Of a stretch of DNA of 64,000 nucleotides, positions 1 to 12,379 are shown one piece after another (within the stretch, counting starts at the first letter, position 1; the number at the start of each line of letters is the position of its first letter). The notes beneath the pieces were generated by a model. That model ran no database searches, was not told the origin of the DNA, and worked only from the letters and a program-made list of their open reading frames with translations. The DNA comes from Hepsetus odoe (lineage: Eukaryota; Chordata; Actinopteri; Characiformes; Hepsetidae): positions 1,526,067 to 1,590,066 of the forward strand of contig CM029383.1 in assembly GCA_017165825.1 (NCBI GenBank), read 5' to 3'. The position numbers and the translations under genes are program-made.

Positions 1-295
1 TTTAATAATGTGCATATATATTAAACTTATACAACACAAAAGTTTGTTTTTTGTGTTCATATTTTAGTGTACCGAGTAGTCTTAGAATATTCAGAACAGA
101 ACATATGCTGTGTACTTAAGACAGAGAGCCTGCCTGAAATGTATGCATAGTACATATTGGTTACACAAATTTATCTGTATGTACTTCAAAGGTCTTTGTT
201 TCCTTGTGTTTAATTAGCTGATTACATGCTAATTTATGAAAGTTGACATAAGCTTTGAGCAGTCAGCCATGCTTTGGATTTGATGCTTTTACATT

Positions 296-389
296 GTCCA
301 CCATCTACCACCAATGTAAAGTGCCTTGGGGCAACTGTGTTGTAAAAGGCGCTATACAAGAATAAATTGAATTGAATTGAATTGAATTG
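296..389 (+). repeat. LINE/SINE 3' tail with (TTGAA)n end
   Basis: The sequence runs through a gtaaagtgcc motif and ends in a tandem gaattgaattgaattg tail. A similar tail, more decayed, occurs at 57465-57665. This is typical of 3' ends of fish non-LTR elements. No coding part remains. Confidence 0.6.
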
Positions 390-1260
390 TCAGCATTATT
401 AAACCTGTTCCCTCAATTTACTCTATGGTGTCAGTTTCCCCTAAGGCCTTCTGAAATGGACTCTTATGGGAACCAGCCACATGTCCGGGCATAACAGAAG
501 ATGTGTACAGTTAATCATTCTCCAAATACACTTTGTAATGGCCCAAGGAGTTAAAAAGGAGTTAAAAATTTCTCCCAAATTATATTTATTTGCCCCTCCC
601 AAATAAATTAAAATGTGCCACCTGTAAGCACTCAGTTAAGGCATTCTCTGACAAATTGTCACTAGTCTATTTTCACATCCCACTTCCTGTATTTTTGTAC
701 AAAGGTGTAAACACATGAACTTTTGAACTTTTTAAGAATTTAAAAAAATAACCTCATATGGCTGTTGAACAGCTACAAGCAAGTACAAGTGCCGCACTTG
801 GATTAGAAAATCAATGCCAAGGGGTAACTGCCCAGGGCTATTCTAATGATCTAAAAGCCTCCACAGAAAAGAGGCAATTCAGTAAATGTGCCCAAATCTG
901 TGAACAGATTATAATACGAATAAGGTCATATCAACCATGTCCAAAGTAAAAAAAAAACATAAATGTAACTATAATACATAACTATATTTTTCTTGTCTGT
1001 GTATCCTAAAAAGTGATTTCCATAAAGTGAAGGAAGCTGTTGTAATTTTTTTGGTCAGCAATGATTTATGGAAAGAGTATTTATGTTTTCAGAAACATTT
1101 CCAAAACTCTCAAAACTTGTTTTTTCGCCTTTTTCATTTACATTGTTTCATAGATTGATGACAAAATGGACATTAAAAAATGTAAATTTAAAATTTTTGT
1201 TTAAAAATGATCCTTTTTCAGTATTTTTATGAACTGCTTTTGCATTGTTGTGTAGTGATA
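390..1260. other. non-coding, nothing recognised
   Basis: AT-rich sequence with poly-A and poly-T runs. No splice-bounded coding block, long ORF or clear repeat was seen. Confidence 0.5.
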
Positions 1261-1264
1261 GTCT

Positions 1265-1545
1265 TTCTGTGTGAAGTTTGTTCTCCCATTGTCTGTATGG
1301 ATTTCTTCTGAGTGGTCCAGTTTCCTTCTACAGTCCAAAGACATGTATGTCACCTAAGATGCTAAATTGCCCCTATGGATGACTTTGCATGTGAGTTTGT
1401 ATTTCTGTGTAGTTGTTGGGATGGATAGAAATCTGTCCAAGGTATTTCCCACTGTTTCACACAAGGAATGCTGGAATAGGGTAGAATTAATAATCAGGAC
1501 ATGTGGTTAATGTAAAGAATGGATGGATGGATAGATGGATGGATG
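1265..1545 (+). repeat. fish interspersed repeat ending in (GGAT)n
   Basis: Contains the motifs ccaaagacatg, ctaaattgcccctatgg and a final ggatggatggatgg. These match the layout of a common teleost repeat whose 3' part resembles tail B of the SINEs in this window. Diverged and without coding potential. Confidence 0.55.
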
Positions 1546-2586
1546 AATGGGTGCTATATACATAGAAAAGCAAAACATCAGGAAAATAATTAGGCAAAAA
1601 ATGTACCATGTTAATAAAGACTGATGCAACTTTCCCATTAATACTTGGTCGAACCTTGCAGAATTGTAGAGAAGCTGTCTGTGTGTTTGTGTCTAAATTA
1701 AAGCTATGCGGATGTGTCATACTTAAAAGAATGCACAAAAGCTATTTTTAATGCTTCAATTTACCAATCGGTAAAAGCAGGCTTGCCCACTCTTTATGAC
1801 GGGATATGTCCCAATGTAATTTTCTTTATTATTCAAAAGGTGGTAGTGACCTGGACAAAAAGCTGTTGGTCTTCAGCCAGCTTCTTTCTTTCTTTCTTTT
1901 TTTTTCCTTTTTTTTACTTTAATATTAGTTTTATTTAACATTCATTCATTACAAAAGTACTTGTTTAAAACATGCTTATGAATCAAAACAAAAAGCATCA
2001 CAGTAATCTTATTTTTAATAAACAATTTGCAATAAAAAGATCTTTGATCTTTGAAAAAATCACTTGCAATTGTAATAAGTTTTTTCAGTTAAAAACCAAT
2101 ACCTTTGTATCTATAGAGGGAATGCCTCTCACTGCCCTAACACTTACCTCTTACTTTCTGTACCTTGCTTGTCATGCTATGGAGGTTTGGGCAGGATGTA
2201 AATAAAGAGTAGGTATTACAGAAAGGGGTTTAATTTAATAAATGTGAAACACACAAGCATTGAACATACACAATACTCACAGAAACCCTGAAACAAAGGC
2301 CACAATGATAAGATGGAAGAACGATGACTGACAGCTTTGCCCTGACTCGATGGGAGCTATATACTTTAAACTGACAAGGCACACCTGGCAACACTGAAAG
2401 ATGCCAGGTGTGCCTAGTCAGGACAGAGCACCGTGAAATGTGACTTTACTTCCACCTGACATGCATATCTTTAGAATGTAGGAGAAAACCAGAGCACCCA
2501 GCGGAATCTCACATGGACACAGGGAAAACAAGCACCAAAAGGACCAAAGCCAACTCAGCTGGTAGCTGAATCAAGGACCTTTTTGT
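1546..2586. other. non-coding with possible decayed repeats
   Basis: A CTTT-rich run sits at about 1880-1920. Around 2340-2460 there is an inverted pair around aggcacacctggca and tgccaggtgtgcct. At 2470-2560 a stretch resembles the reverse strand of the 1265-1545 repeat. No gene was seen. Confidence 0.45.
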
Positions 2587-3654
2587 CAAGTCAGTTTTAT
2601 TTATTTATTTTTTTAAACGCTGTTATCATCACAAAGCAGCCTTACAGAATCTGGGTATGAGCCCCAAGTAAAAAAGTCAAGGGCAACAGAGGCAAAGAAT
2701 TTTCCTTAAAACTGGAGGAAGAAACCTTTGGAAAAATAAGGAAGAAAAGAAAGAGAAAGTGCATTTTATAAATGAATAGATTTAGCAATGAGTTCCCGCA
2801 AAGTATGACTTAATATAAAAGACATCCATTAGAGTCTGTAATTGGAAGTTTGATTATGTAAAAGTGATAGTTCTTTTGAGTCAGTGGAGCTTTTGTTAGT
2901 CTTAGTTGGTGGCAGCAGTGCATGTAGATGATCCAGAATGATGTAGCTGATCTGAAGTTCAGGTTGAGAGAAGAAACGGAAGATAGTCGTTTTGTCAATT
3001 CGGTGGACTAGCTGGAGTTCAGGAAACCCTCATGATAATTGATGGACTTGGCTGGGAGGACTTTCCTTTCAGGAAATGCATAGGCATTTGAATGAAAAGG
3101 CTCTTCCCCTTATTGTTGTTTTCAAAATTCTGGGAACTATTAGCAATCCAATACCTTGCAATTTATAATATTGTGATAAGGTTGTGATCTGAGATCACAC
3201 TTGACTGGGAAATAATAGCAGTGTTGTCCACCTGAACGCCTAGTTTAAAGTGTGTGTAAAGTCTGGTTATGGTAATGAGTAGGCCCCATTACATTTTGGA
3301 TAAAGCCCATAGTATTAGGGAAAGATGTAAAGGCTAATTTTAGTGATTTAGTAATTTTAGTCTTGTTCTTTCTCAAGATAAATATTAAAGTCACCAATGC
3401 TTATTATTTTATTTTTATATGCTTCTAGGCTTGCTAGAAAATCACTGAACTCATTTAGGAACTGTGAATAGGGTCCTGGTGGCCTACAGATAATAGTGAA
3501 AAAATGTAAAACAAAAAGTGAAAAAGCTGTCTTTTTTGTATTTGGGTTAATTATATAAAACTATTTCAAATGAAGAGCTGAAACCTGCTCTCTGACTAAA
3601 AAGTATGGTGTTTTTATGTACAGTGCCCCTCGAACAAGGATAGTGTACATTATA

Positions 3655-3851
3655 TTTGAGGCATTTAGCAGACGCTCTTATCCAGAGCAACTTCCATGTC
3701 TTAATTACAGGGACAGTCCCCCTGGAGCAACTCAGGGTTAAGGGTCTTGCTCAGGGACCCAGTGATGGTAGTGCCAGAGGTGGGATTCAAACCTGGGACC
3801 TCTTGAGCCATTGGTCCATAGACAAGTAACCTACCACTAGACTACCGACAC
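3655..3851 (-). repeat. tRNA-derived SINE, second type
   Basis: On the minus strand, a tRNA-like head with an A-box-like gtctagtggtaggt and a B-box-like aggtttgaatccc is followed by a body ending in aagagcgtctgctaaatg. That last motif is widespread in teleost SINE tails. Inserted in the decayed LINE at 2587-4260. Confidence 0.65.
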
Positions 3852-3977
3852 CCAGAATGATGGCAGAAAAAAAGTATGGAGAAGGCATGGAACAGCTCAT
3901 GATCCAAAGCATCACATCATCTGTAAGATACAGCAGAGGCAGTGTGATGGCTTTGGCATGCATGGCTGCCCAGTGAC

Positions 3978-4077
3978 CCAGTGGTGGTAGTGCCAGAGGT
4001 GGGACTTGAACCTGGGAACTCTTGAACCATAGGTACACAGGCAAATATCCTACCACTAGACCATGACCTCCCTGTAC
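3978..4077 (-). repeat. tRNA-like SINE head, partial second copy
   Basis: Repeats the head of the neighbouring SINE (tggtctagtggtaggat and aggttcaagtccc on the minus strand) without its tail. Probably a truncated or recombined copy. Confidence 0.55.
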
Positions 4078-4506
4078 ATAACTGCAACCTGTAGGGGTGG
4101 TTTCGTTTAATGTAATACATTCATCAGGTTTAATCCAGGTTTCTGTGAGACACAGGACAACAACATCCTCACTGATTATCTCATTTATAATTATGGCTTT
4201 AGAATTTAGTGATCTAATTTTCAGAAGTCCCAGCTTTAGTTCTAAAGTGCTGTTGATTTACAAAGTTTAACATTAATGAAATTGCTAGAGCAGAATTTTT
4301 GAGTTCTTCATTTTGTATATGACCTTTAAGTGATGCCTCATTGCAATTGATCCTGGCCCTCGATTGTCAGCAGTGGTTACCTAAACTACTCCCATAACTA
4401 ATTATCAGGTCATGGGATATACTGCAAAAGGGGGGACACCATCTCAACCTAAATGACTAGGCTTGCCCTCAGATTTAGACTATTATCTATATACCCCACA
4501 TATATA

Positions 4507-6125
4507 CAGTATCTCACAAAAGTGAGTACACCCCTCACATTTTTGTATATATTTTATTATATCATTTTATAGGACAACACGGAAGATATGACACTTTGAT
4601 ACAATGTAAAGTAGTCAGTGTACAGCTTGTAAAATAGTGTAAATTTGCTGTCCCCTCAAAACAACTCTACACACAGCCATTAATGTCTAAACCACTGGCA
4701 ACAAAAGTGAGGACACCCCTATGTGAAAAATGTCCACATTGTGCCAAATTTGCCATTTTCCCTACTCGATGTCATGTGACTCGCTAGTGTTACAAGGTCT
4801 CAGATGTGAATGGGAAGCAGGTGTGTTAAATTTGGTGTTATTGCTCTCACACTCTCTGGAAGTTCAACATGGCACCTCATGGCAAAGAACTCTCTGAGGA
4901 TCTGAAAAAAAGATCTGTTGCTCTACTTAAAGATGGCCTAGCTTTAAGAAGATTGCCAACACCCTGAAACTGAGCTGCAGCACAGTGGCCAAGACCATAC
5001 AGAGGTTGAACAGGACAGGTTCCACTCAGAACAGGCTTCGCCGTGGTCGACTCAAGAAGTTGAGTGCACATGCTCAGTGTCAAATCCAGAAGTTGTCTTT
5101 TGAAAATAGATGTATGAGTGCTGCCAGCATTGCTGTGGAGGTTTAAGGGGTGGGGAGTCAGTCTGTCAGTGCTCAGACCATCTGCCGCACACTGCATCAA
5201 ATTGGTCTGCATGGCTGTTGTCCCAGAAGGAAGCCTCTTCTAAAGATAATGCACAAGAAAGCCCACAAACAGTTTGTTGAAGACAAGCAGACTAAGGACA
5301 TGGATTAGTGAAACCATGTCCTGTGGTCTGATGAGACTAAGATGAACTTATTTGGTTCAGATGGTGTCAAGCATGTGTGGCGGCAACCAGGTGAGGAGTA
5401 AAAAGACAAGTGTGTCTTGCCTACAGTCAAACATGGTGGTGGGAGTGTCATTGTTTGGAGCTGTATGAGTGCTGCCAGCACTGGAGAGCTACAGTTCATT
5501 GAGGGAACCATAAATGCCAACATGTACTGTGACATACAGAAGCAGAGCATGATCCCCTTCCTTCAGAAACTGGGCCGCAGGGCACTATTCCAACATGATA
5601 CCGAATCCAAACACACCTCCAAGACGAACACTGCCTTGCAAAAGGAACTGAGGGTAAAGGTTCTGGACTGGCCAAACATGTCTGCTCACCTAAACCCTAT
5701 TGAGCATATGTGGGGCATCCACAAATGGAAGGTGGAGGAGCGGAAGGTGTCTAACACCCACCAGCTCCGTGATGATGTCATGGAGGAGTGGAAGAGGATT
5801 CCAGTGGCAACCTGTAAAGTTCTAGTGAACTCCATGCCCAAGAGAGTCAAGGCAGTGCTGGAAAATATTGGTGGCCACACAATTGGGCACCTTGGGCACA
5901 ATGTGGACATTTTTCACATAGGGGTGTACTCACTTTTGTTGCCAGTGGTTTAGACATTAATGGCTGCGAGTTATTTTGAGGGGACAGCAAATTGACACTG
6001 TTTTACAAGCTGTACACCAACTACCTTACATTGTATCAAAGTGTCATATCTTCAGTGTGGTCCCATGAAAAGATATAATATACTTACAAAAATGTGAGGG
6101 GTGTACTCACTTTTGTGAGATACTG
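4507..6125 (+). mobile_element. Tc1-like transposon, nearly full length, inactive (family A)
   Basis: 1619 bp flanked by TA on both sides. The outer termini read CAGTATCTCACAAAAGTGAG at the left and its complement at the right. A second copy of the terminal motif lies inside each end (about 4690-4740 and 5900-5970), giving an IR/DR arrangement. The plus-strand transposase starts at about 4869 (MAPHGKELSEDLKKRS) and is broken by a frameshift near 4940 and stops near 5143 and 5307. A deleted relative is at 57799-58704. Confidence 0.9.
5417..5953 (+). pseudogene. Tc1-like transposase, C-terminal catalytic half
   Basis: Open frame of 178 codons with HGGGSVIVWSCMSAAST, the second catalytic Asp in FQHDTESKHTS and the catalytic Glu in NPIEHMW. 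These are separated by 34 residues, the D34E spacing of Tc1 transposases. The first Asp lies upstream near 5325 (WSDETKM), in the same element but past a stop. The N-terminal helix-turn-helix half is frameshifted, so no full protein can be made. Confidence 0.85.
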
Positions 6126-6645
6126 TACATTATTTTGGACATCCAGCATTGCAATGCCCAAAGCCTGCTGTAAGCTTCAATGCTGCACTGCATAGGTATT
6201 GGGCCAAAGCATATTACTCCATTGGACATTATGCCACATGCTGCCCCACAACCTACTCATTCAAATTATACTTCATGAGGAGTATTTCTGCACTTAGTCA
6301 AAGACAGAAGGTTTTCACTTTATCAACTTTTTAAAATATGTACAATCATATGTGAGAGTTTCGACACCTTTGGACAAATGACGAGCTTTGCTGAGCCATA
6401 AAGTTAATAAAAAAGGTATGAAAATTAGATTAAATGAAAATGACTACATTGTTTTGCAAATTTTAAATGTAAAACTAATTTAAGTAATGATATGACATAT
6501 TGAGTAAAAATCTTAACAAAAAAATAAGGCCTGTTTTTAGATAGAAGGCAACACTTAAGTTTCTTCTCTATAATGAAGTGGCCTTCAAACTTGGCTTCAG
6601 GGCCCTCCAGATAGTCCACATTTTAATAGTAATTTCAGTCAAATA

Positions 6646-8232
6646 CAGTGCCTTGCAATAGTATTCACCCCCTTGGCATTTTTCCTGTTTTGTTGCCTCA
6701 CAACCTGGAATTAAAATGGATCGTTTGAGAGTTTGCACCATTTTATTTACAGAACATGACTACAACTTTGAAGATGTATTTTTTTTATTATTGTGAAGCA
6801 AACAACAAATAGGCCAAAAAAACAGAAAACTTCAGCATGCGTAACTACCCCCCCCAAAAAAAAAAATCTGTGCTTTGTAGAGCCACCTTTTGCGGCAATT
6901 ACAGCTGCAAGTCACTTTGGATAAGTCTTTATGAGCTTGCCACTGGGATTTTTGCCCATTCCTTAAAGCGAAACTGCTCCAGCTCCTTCATTTTGGATGG
7001 TTTTTACATGTGAACAGCAATCTTCAAGTCTGACCACAGATTCTCAATTGGATTGAGGTCTGAACTTTGACTAGGCCATTCCAACACATTTAAATGTTTC
7101 CTCTTAAACCACTTGAGTGTTGCTTTAGCAAGTGTGTTGTGAGTGTTGCTTCAGGACATTGTCCTGCTAGAAGGTGGACCTGGTGGTCCCAGGCTCAAAT
7201 CACAGGCAGACTGACACAGGTTTTGTTCAAGAATATCCCTGTACTTAGCACCATCCACCTTTCCCTCAACTCGTACCAGTTTCCCAGTCCCTGCTGCTGA
7301 AAAACATCCCCACAGCATGATGCTGCAACCACCGTGTTTCACTGTGTCGATGGTGTTCTAGGGGTGATGGGATGTGTTGGGATTGCGCCAGACATAACAT
7401 TTTCCTTGGTGGCTGAAAAGTTCAATCTGACCAGAGCACCTTCCTCCATACATTTGGGGTGTCACCCACATGCCTTTTGGCTAACTCTAAATGTGCCTTC
7501 TTAGTAATGGCCACTCTTCCATAAAGCCCAGCTCTGTGGAGTGTATGGCTTATTGTGGTTTCATGGACAGATACTCCAGTTTCTGCTGTGGAACTCTGCA
7601 ATTCCTTCAGGGTTACCTTTGGTCTTTGTGATGCCTCTCTGATTAATGCCCTCCTTGCCTGGTCTGTGAGTTTTGGTGGGTGGCCCTCTCTTGGCAGGTT
7701 TGTTGTGGAACCATGTTCTTTCCATTTGAAGATGATGGATTTGATGGTGTTCTGGGGGATCATCAAAGATTTGGATATTTTTTTTATAACCCAACTCTGA
7801 CTTGTACTTCTCAACAACTTTGTCCATGACTTGTTTGGAGAGCTCCTTGGTCTTCATGGTGTGATGCCTCTTGCTAAGTGGTGTTGCAGCCTCTGGGGCC
7901 TTTCAGAAAAGGTGTGTTTATACTGACAGATCATGTGACACTTAGATTGCGCACAGGTGGACTTAATTTCACTAATTATGTGACTTTTGAAGGTAATTGG
8001 TTGCACCCGGACTATTTAGGGGCTTCATGGCTTCATGTGGTTAATACATATGCACATTTTAATTTTCAGGTTTTTTTTTTAATATATATTTTTCTAATTT
8101 CACTTCATCAACTTATGATCAACTTAACTTACTATTTTGTGCAGATACATCACATAAAATAAGATTAAACATTTAAATTACAGGTTGGAATGTAACAAAA
8201 TAGGTTAGGGTGAATGCTTTTGCAAGGCACTG
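6646..8232 (-). mobile_element. Tc1-like transposon, inactive (family B)
   Basis: 1587 bp flanked by TA, with termini CAGTGCCTTGCAATAGTATT and, at the other end, the inverse of CAGTGCCTTGCAAAAGCATT. The transposase reads on the minus strand in pieces. The N-terminus is MKTKELSKQVMDKVVEKYKS (from 7857), then a +/-1 shift to ISKSLMIPQNTIKSIIFKW and ETTISHTLHRAGL (to about 7422), then MKHGGCSIMLWGCFSAAGTG (7342-7151) and a C-terminal ELEQFRFKEWAKIPVASS near 6960. Frameshifts make it a relic. Confidence 0.88.
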
Positions 8233-9410
8233 TACATTTCTCGAACATTACGTTCAGTGAACGTAAAAAAAAAAGCAACAGTTAAATGTAAATCACAATA
8301 CAAGATCATATTCAAGAAAACCACAACTCTGTTTTTATGATTGCTACATGCAGTTGTTGATATATTCTGTCCTTGACAACCACCTGTTTTCCATTATTTT
8401 GATTTCTTTTGCACATGAATCATAGAAGTGCACAATTAATCAAGCTGTGACAACTGAGCGTAGAGGTCATATATGTGGGTGAGGAGTCACATGTGGGCAG
8501 ACAGGGGTCAGTGTCGCCCTCCATTCTGCATTATCAAACATAGAGGACAGAGGACAGAAAGCAAAAGTAAAAGCAGATGAGATGGGGCATGTTTCAATGA
8601 GATGAGAGAAACATGAAAGAAGGTTATATACAGAGGTAACTCAAAGGCCTACTAAACTGCAAAATGGCCCTAATACTAGCAAGTATCACTGCATGTGTTC
8701 CATGCCCTCTCATAACAGTTTAGAGACATTGATCAGTTTTTTTTCCTCCAGACTATCAAATGCTTTTACCTTTTCCTGTCCTCTTTAAAATAAAGATTTC
8801 AGAAAGGGTTTTTTGGAGCAAGAGCAAAGATAACACACTTTGTGGATTGTTCATTAAAATAGGTGTTCTCAAATTTATTTTAATCAGGGACCCCTTCTTG
8901 TATGAAAGTATTCCACCTTCAGGCTTCAATGATTCAAGGGTTAGATGCATTAGTTGAATATGGTCTTTTAAATAGGCCAGTGTTGATCATTAGCACCATA
9001 TACTCACAATGCACACACTATGCTTTACTAAATGTTTTGAGAATATTATCTATGTTGTTAAACCAGTTCACAAATGTGGTGATATGTCAGGCTGTTCTAG
9101 TTTTTAAAGCTGGTTGTATGAGGGTATTTGGACAGGCCTGATGTCAATCTCAGCCCCAAACCTGAGCTTTGTCGCCCCCTTGACTGCTCTGGTGAAATGC
9201 ACTCTTCTCTCAGAGATAATTATGAAAAGCTTTGAGCTACAGTGTGTCCCATTGTGATTATGCAAATGCAAGACAAAATAATTCTTATTATTTTGTTTTA
9301 TATAATATTCTCTAAACCATCCTTCATCTCTTTCAGCCTTTTCCAAACAATCTTAGTATTTGGTATGCATTGAAAACCCCTAAAGCATGCTTTACTCTCA
9401 AAAAAAAAAA
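8233..9410. other. non-coding, nothing recognised
   Basis: Unique-looking sequence with ORFs of at most 80 codons and no domain or splice signature. A search for the last mctp1 exon here was negative. Confidence 0.5.
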
Positions 9411-9693
9411 GTGAAAAGTGAAAAGTGAAAAGTGAAAGTGAAAGTGACAACCCTCGTCATTGCGAGGTCACAGCACTGCACACCATGAACCACAACGAAA
9501 TTGGACCTCTGCTTTTAACCCATGCACACAAACACCGTGCAGCAGTGGGCAGCTATTGAAAGCGCCCGGGGAGCAGTGACGGGGACGGTACCTTGCTCAG
9601 GGGTACCTCAGGGCAACCTACTTGTGAGGGAATCGAACCCACAATCTTCCAATGCAGGGCCAACTCCCTAACCACTAGGCCACCGCTGCCCCC
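9411..9693 (-). repeat. tRNA-derived SINE, tail type A
   Basis: On the minus strand: head ggcagcggtggcctagtggt (A box), B-box-like region gggttcgattccc, then gcaaggtaccgtcc, agctgcccactgctgcacgg and a terminal repeated ttcactttcac. tRNA-like head and polymerase III boxes indicate a SINE. Essentially complete copy. Confidence 0.85.
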
Positions 9694-9744
9694 AAATTTT
9701 TTTTTTTATAATAATAATCCTTTATTTATAATCCCACGAATGGG

Positions 9745-9933
9745 AAATTCACTTTCTGCATTTCACCCATACACACATGTGCAGCAGTGGGCTGCTATTG
9801 AAAGCGCCCGGGGAGCAGTGATGGGGACGGCACCTTGCTCAAGGGTACCTCAGGGCAACCTACTGGGAAGGGGTTCGAACCACCGATCCTCCAGTCATGT
9901 GGCTGACGCCCTAACCACTAGGCCACCGCTGCC
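9745..9933 (-). repeat. tRNA-derived SINE, tail type A, truncated
   Basis: Minus-strand copy with head (ggcagcggtggcctagtggt), B box and tail start as in the 9411-9693 copy, shortened at its 3' end. Two same-strand copies lie within 600 bp. Confidence 0.8.
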
Positions 9934-10107
9934 TTTTTCTCAGGATGATTTCAAAAGGGAAGCTTTTCATGCAGAATATCACCTTCATGGTTATTCTTTA
10001 TGATTTTCCTGATGGCATTTATTTACTTTAAATCATCAACTAAAATCATCAACTAAAGCAAACTGTCATGCTTTTCCCTGCACTTTTACATGTTGCCCTC
10101 CCTTCCT

Positions 10108-10112
10108 CTCAC

Positions 10113-10155
<43 letters not shown>
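10108..10155. repeat. (GA)n microsatellite
   Basis: About 48 bp of gagaga with one aaag interruption. Confidence 0.95.
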
Positions 10156-10451
10156 TTCAGAAGAACATATGTACTAAAATGCTCCACTGCTGGTGAATAA
10201 GTGACTCAATATTAAGCTGGCAATTATGTGATTCTACTGTTATTTTAAAATTTTTTTAAATGTGGGTTAAGGCTACACTATGCTATTTTTTACCTACTAC
10301 TAGTGCAACCATTTGAAAAAAAAAGAGAACCAGTTTTGTTTAGGTGTTCTAAAAACTGTACTACAAGTAAAGAAAATGAAGGGAAAAGCAAGAAAAGAGT
10401 TCTAATGAAGACATCACTGTCTCAGTAAATTTACTAATAATTTACTAATAA

Positions 10452-10693
10452 GGGGCAGCGGTGGCCTAGTGGTTAGGGAGTTACCCTTACATTGGAAGAT
10501 TGTGGGTTCAATTTCCCACCAGTAGGTTGCCCTGAGGTACCCTTGAGCAAGGTACCGTCACTGCTACCCGTGTGCTATCAATAGCTGCCCACTGCTGCAC
10601 GGTGTTTGCATGGGTTAAATGCAGAGGTCCAATTTCATTGTGGTTCACTCTCTGCTGTGACCTCACAATGACAAGGGTTGTCACTTTCACTTT
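10452..10693 (+). repeat. tRNA-derived SINE, tail type A
   Basis: Complete plus-strand copy from ggggcagcggtggcctagtgg to gtcactttcac. Sequence ttactaataa is duplicated just upstream and weakly echoed downstream, so target duplication is likely but decayed. Confidence 0.85.
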
Positions 10694-10992
10694 TAATAAA
10701 TCTGTATTCTGTTGAACAATGCTGATATTACTGGAGAGGATTAAGCTATGAGCAAAAAAAGAGATCACTTCTGCTTAGCATTTCTGCTCACGTCTCAGTG
10801 TGGTATCTGGAGTATTTGGTAGGTTCACTGTCAAAGAAACAGCGCAAACCTTTCTGTGAGCAATCAGTTTAGCAAAGAAGAGCCAGAGCAAAGATGAGTG
10901 GGAGGGAGCTGTTCTTAATTAGCCACTAGTATGTTCTCTTTAATAATGCAGGATAAAACATCATCTAGAACAGAAACCACACTCACTCATAA

Positions 10993-10995
<3 letters not shown>

Positions 10996-11072
<77 letters not shown>

Positions 11073-11103
11073 GTGTGTGTTTGTGTGTGTGTGTGTGTGT
11101 GTG
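10996..11103. repeat. (TA)n then (GT)n compound microsatellite
   Basis: About 68 bp of perfect TA followed by GT repeats. It produces a spurious YIYI reading frame. Confidence 0.97.
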
Positions 11104-12129
11104 TCTCCACTCTCAGAACTGGTATTGTATGGCAGTTTTCAACAAAATGAAGAAATTATGAATAAACACACATAGTGAAATATACTCTTACAAAAACTGG
11201 AAATTCCCTGTCGGATGGTTGCTTGTCATGAAGCAACCATCAGGATTGCAGAATGTTTGTGTGAGGAATTCACAGAGGGATACACTGTCACAAAAAGCTC
11301 TCTCCTTATCACACTAAAGCTGTCCGCTAGTTGGCCCCTCATGTGCAGCAATGGAGCTGATGCAGGCTCTCAGTGGGCTGACAGCTGTGTGCTGGCAGCT
11401 GGCCACACACTCAGGGGAAGCATGAGCTCACAGCCTCTGAACTGCATGAAGGCACACACGGGCAACATACACCAGACGCTAAGTGCCTTTGTTCAATTGA
11501 TGAAGAGAATAAGGCAACCAGTTAGGGGAATTTATAAGTGAGCTAGAGATACAAGTTATATGAATTATATTCCATCCAGTCCTCTGCCTGGCTAATTAAT
11601 AGCAGTTTTAATAATTATATTAATATTCACATACAGAGCATATTTCTATTTTTTAAAGTATTTATGTGAATATTTATATGCATGAAACCATAAAATCCAC
11701 CATGTTATTTTGAAGTATTTTTTATATTTTTGTGGAAAAGAATGAGTCAGATGGAGAAAGTTTACCCCAGAATTTAAGAATGTGAGATTTCTTCAAACTA
11801 TAAAGAGATTATGTCACTTTCGCAAAATGGTGGTGGGGTTTTTAATGACTTCATATCTGAAAAACTGTTTGAGAATATATTTTAAAATTTATATGTTAAG
11901 TTACCATGTTATCTACACATGGGAGCATCTTAAAATGGGTTCAAACATTTTTTTCTCATTGATCTACAAAAAGCTCTCAGCAATGTAAAAGCAGTCAGTC
12001 ATTTTCTAAATGGAATCTAAAGCCAATTTTCAAGGACATAAATCTTGTCGGCATTCAGCCAATTTTGACTTTAGGTGATTGCTATGGTTACTACAGGTAA
12101 TCTTCAAAAGATTTTTTGGCACTACTGGT
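11104..12129. other. non-coding, includes a 26-bp palindrome
   Basis: Contains the perfect 10-bp inverted repeat at 11215-11240 and a less AT-rich patch to about 11530. No protein homology was recognised in the 108-codon frame across it. Confidence 0.4.
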
Positions 12130-12379
12130 GGCAGCGGTGGCCTAGTGGTTAGGGCATTGGCCCTATGATCGGAGGATCGGGGGTTCGAACCCCTTCCCAA
12201 TAGGTTGCCCTGAGGTAGCCTTGAGCAAGGTGCTGTTCCCGTCCCGCTCCTCCCTGCGATGGGCTGGTGACCTGTCCAGGGTGCGTCACCCGTCCTCGCC
12301 CTGTGTGCGCTGGGTTGGACACCAGCACTCCCCCGCGACCCTGTTTGGGACAAGCGGCAGAAAATGGATGGATGGATGG
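12130..12379 (+). repeat. tRNA-derived SINE, tail type B
   Basis: Head as in the other SINEs (ggcagcggtggcctagtggt, gggttcgaacccc), but after gcaaggtgctgt it switches to tail B: gcgatgggctggtgacctgt, gggacaagcggcagaaaatg and (GGAT)n. Tail B resembles 3' ends of fish LINE-linked repeats. Confidence 0.85.

Larger units (their letters stand above)
2587..4260 (-). pseudogene. decayed non-LTR retrotransposon (CR1/L2-group-like), endonuclease part
   Basis: Read on the minus strand from 4260 downward it encodes an apurinic-endonuclease-like start (LKIRSLNSKA, LTETWIKPDE), then RPPGPYSQFLNEFSDFLASL and IGDFNIYLE, separated by stops and frameshifts. It ends at 2587 with a tail ending gacttgac. That tail matches the 3' end of the repeat at 27850-28152. 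The reverse transcriptase domain is missing, so this copy is 3'-deleted or rearranged. The SINE block at 3655-4077 interrupts it; tgtacat lies on both sides of the block. Confidence 0.7.

Noticed and set aside
8495..8525. Possible terminal mctp1 exon on the minus strand after an AG
   Set aside because: In the required phase it runs into a stop after five codons and has no similarity to the MCTP1 C-terminus.
10931..11161. 76-codon frame of alternating YI
   Set aside because: Produced by a (TA)n microsatellite; the same holds for frames at 24006-24233, 26497-26703 and 62819-63001.
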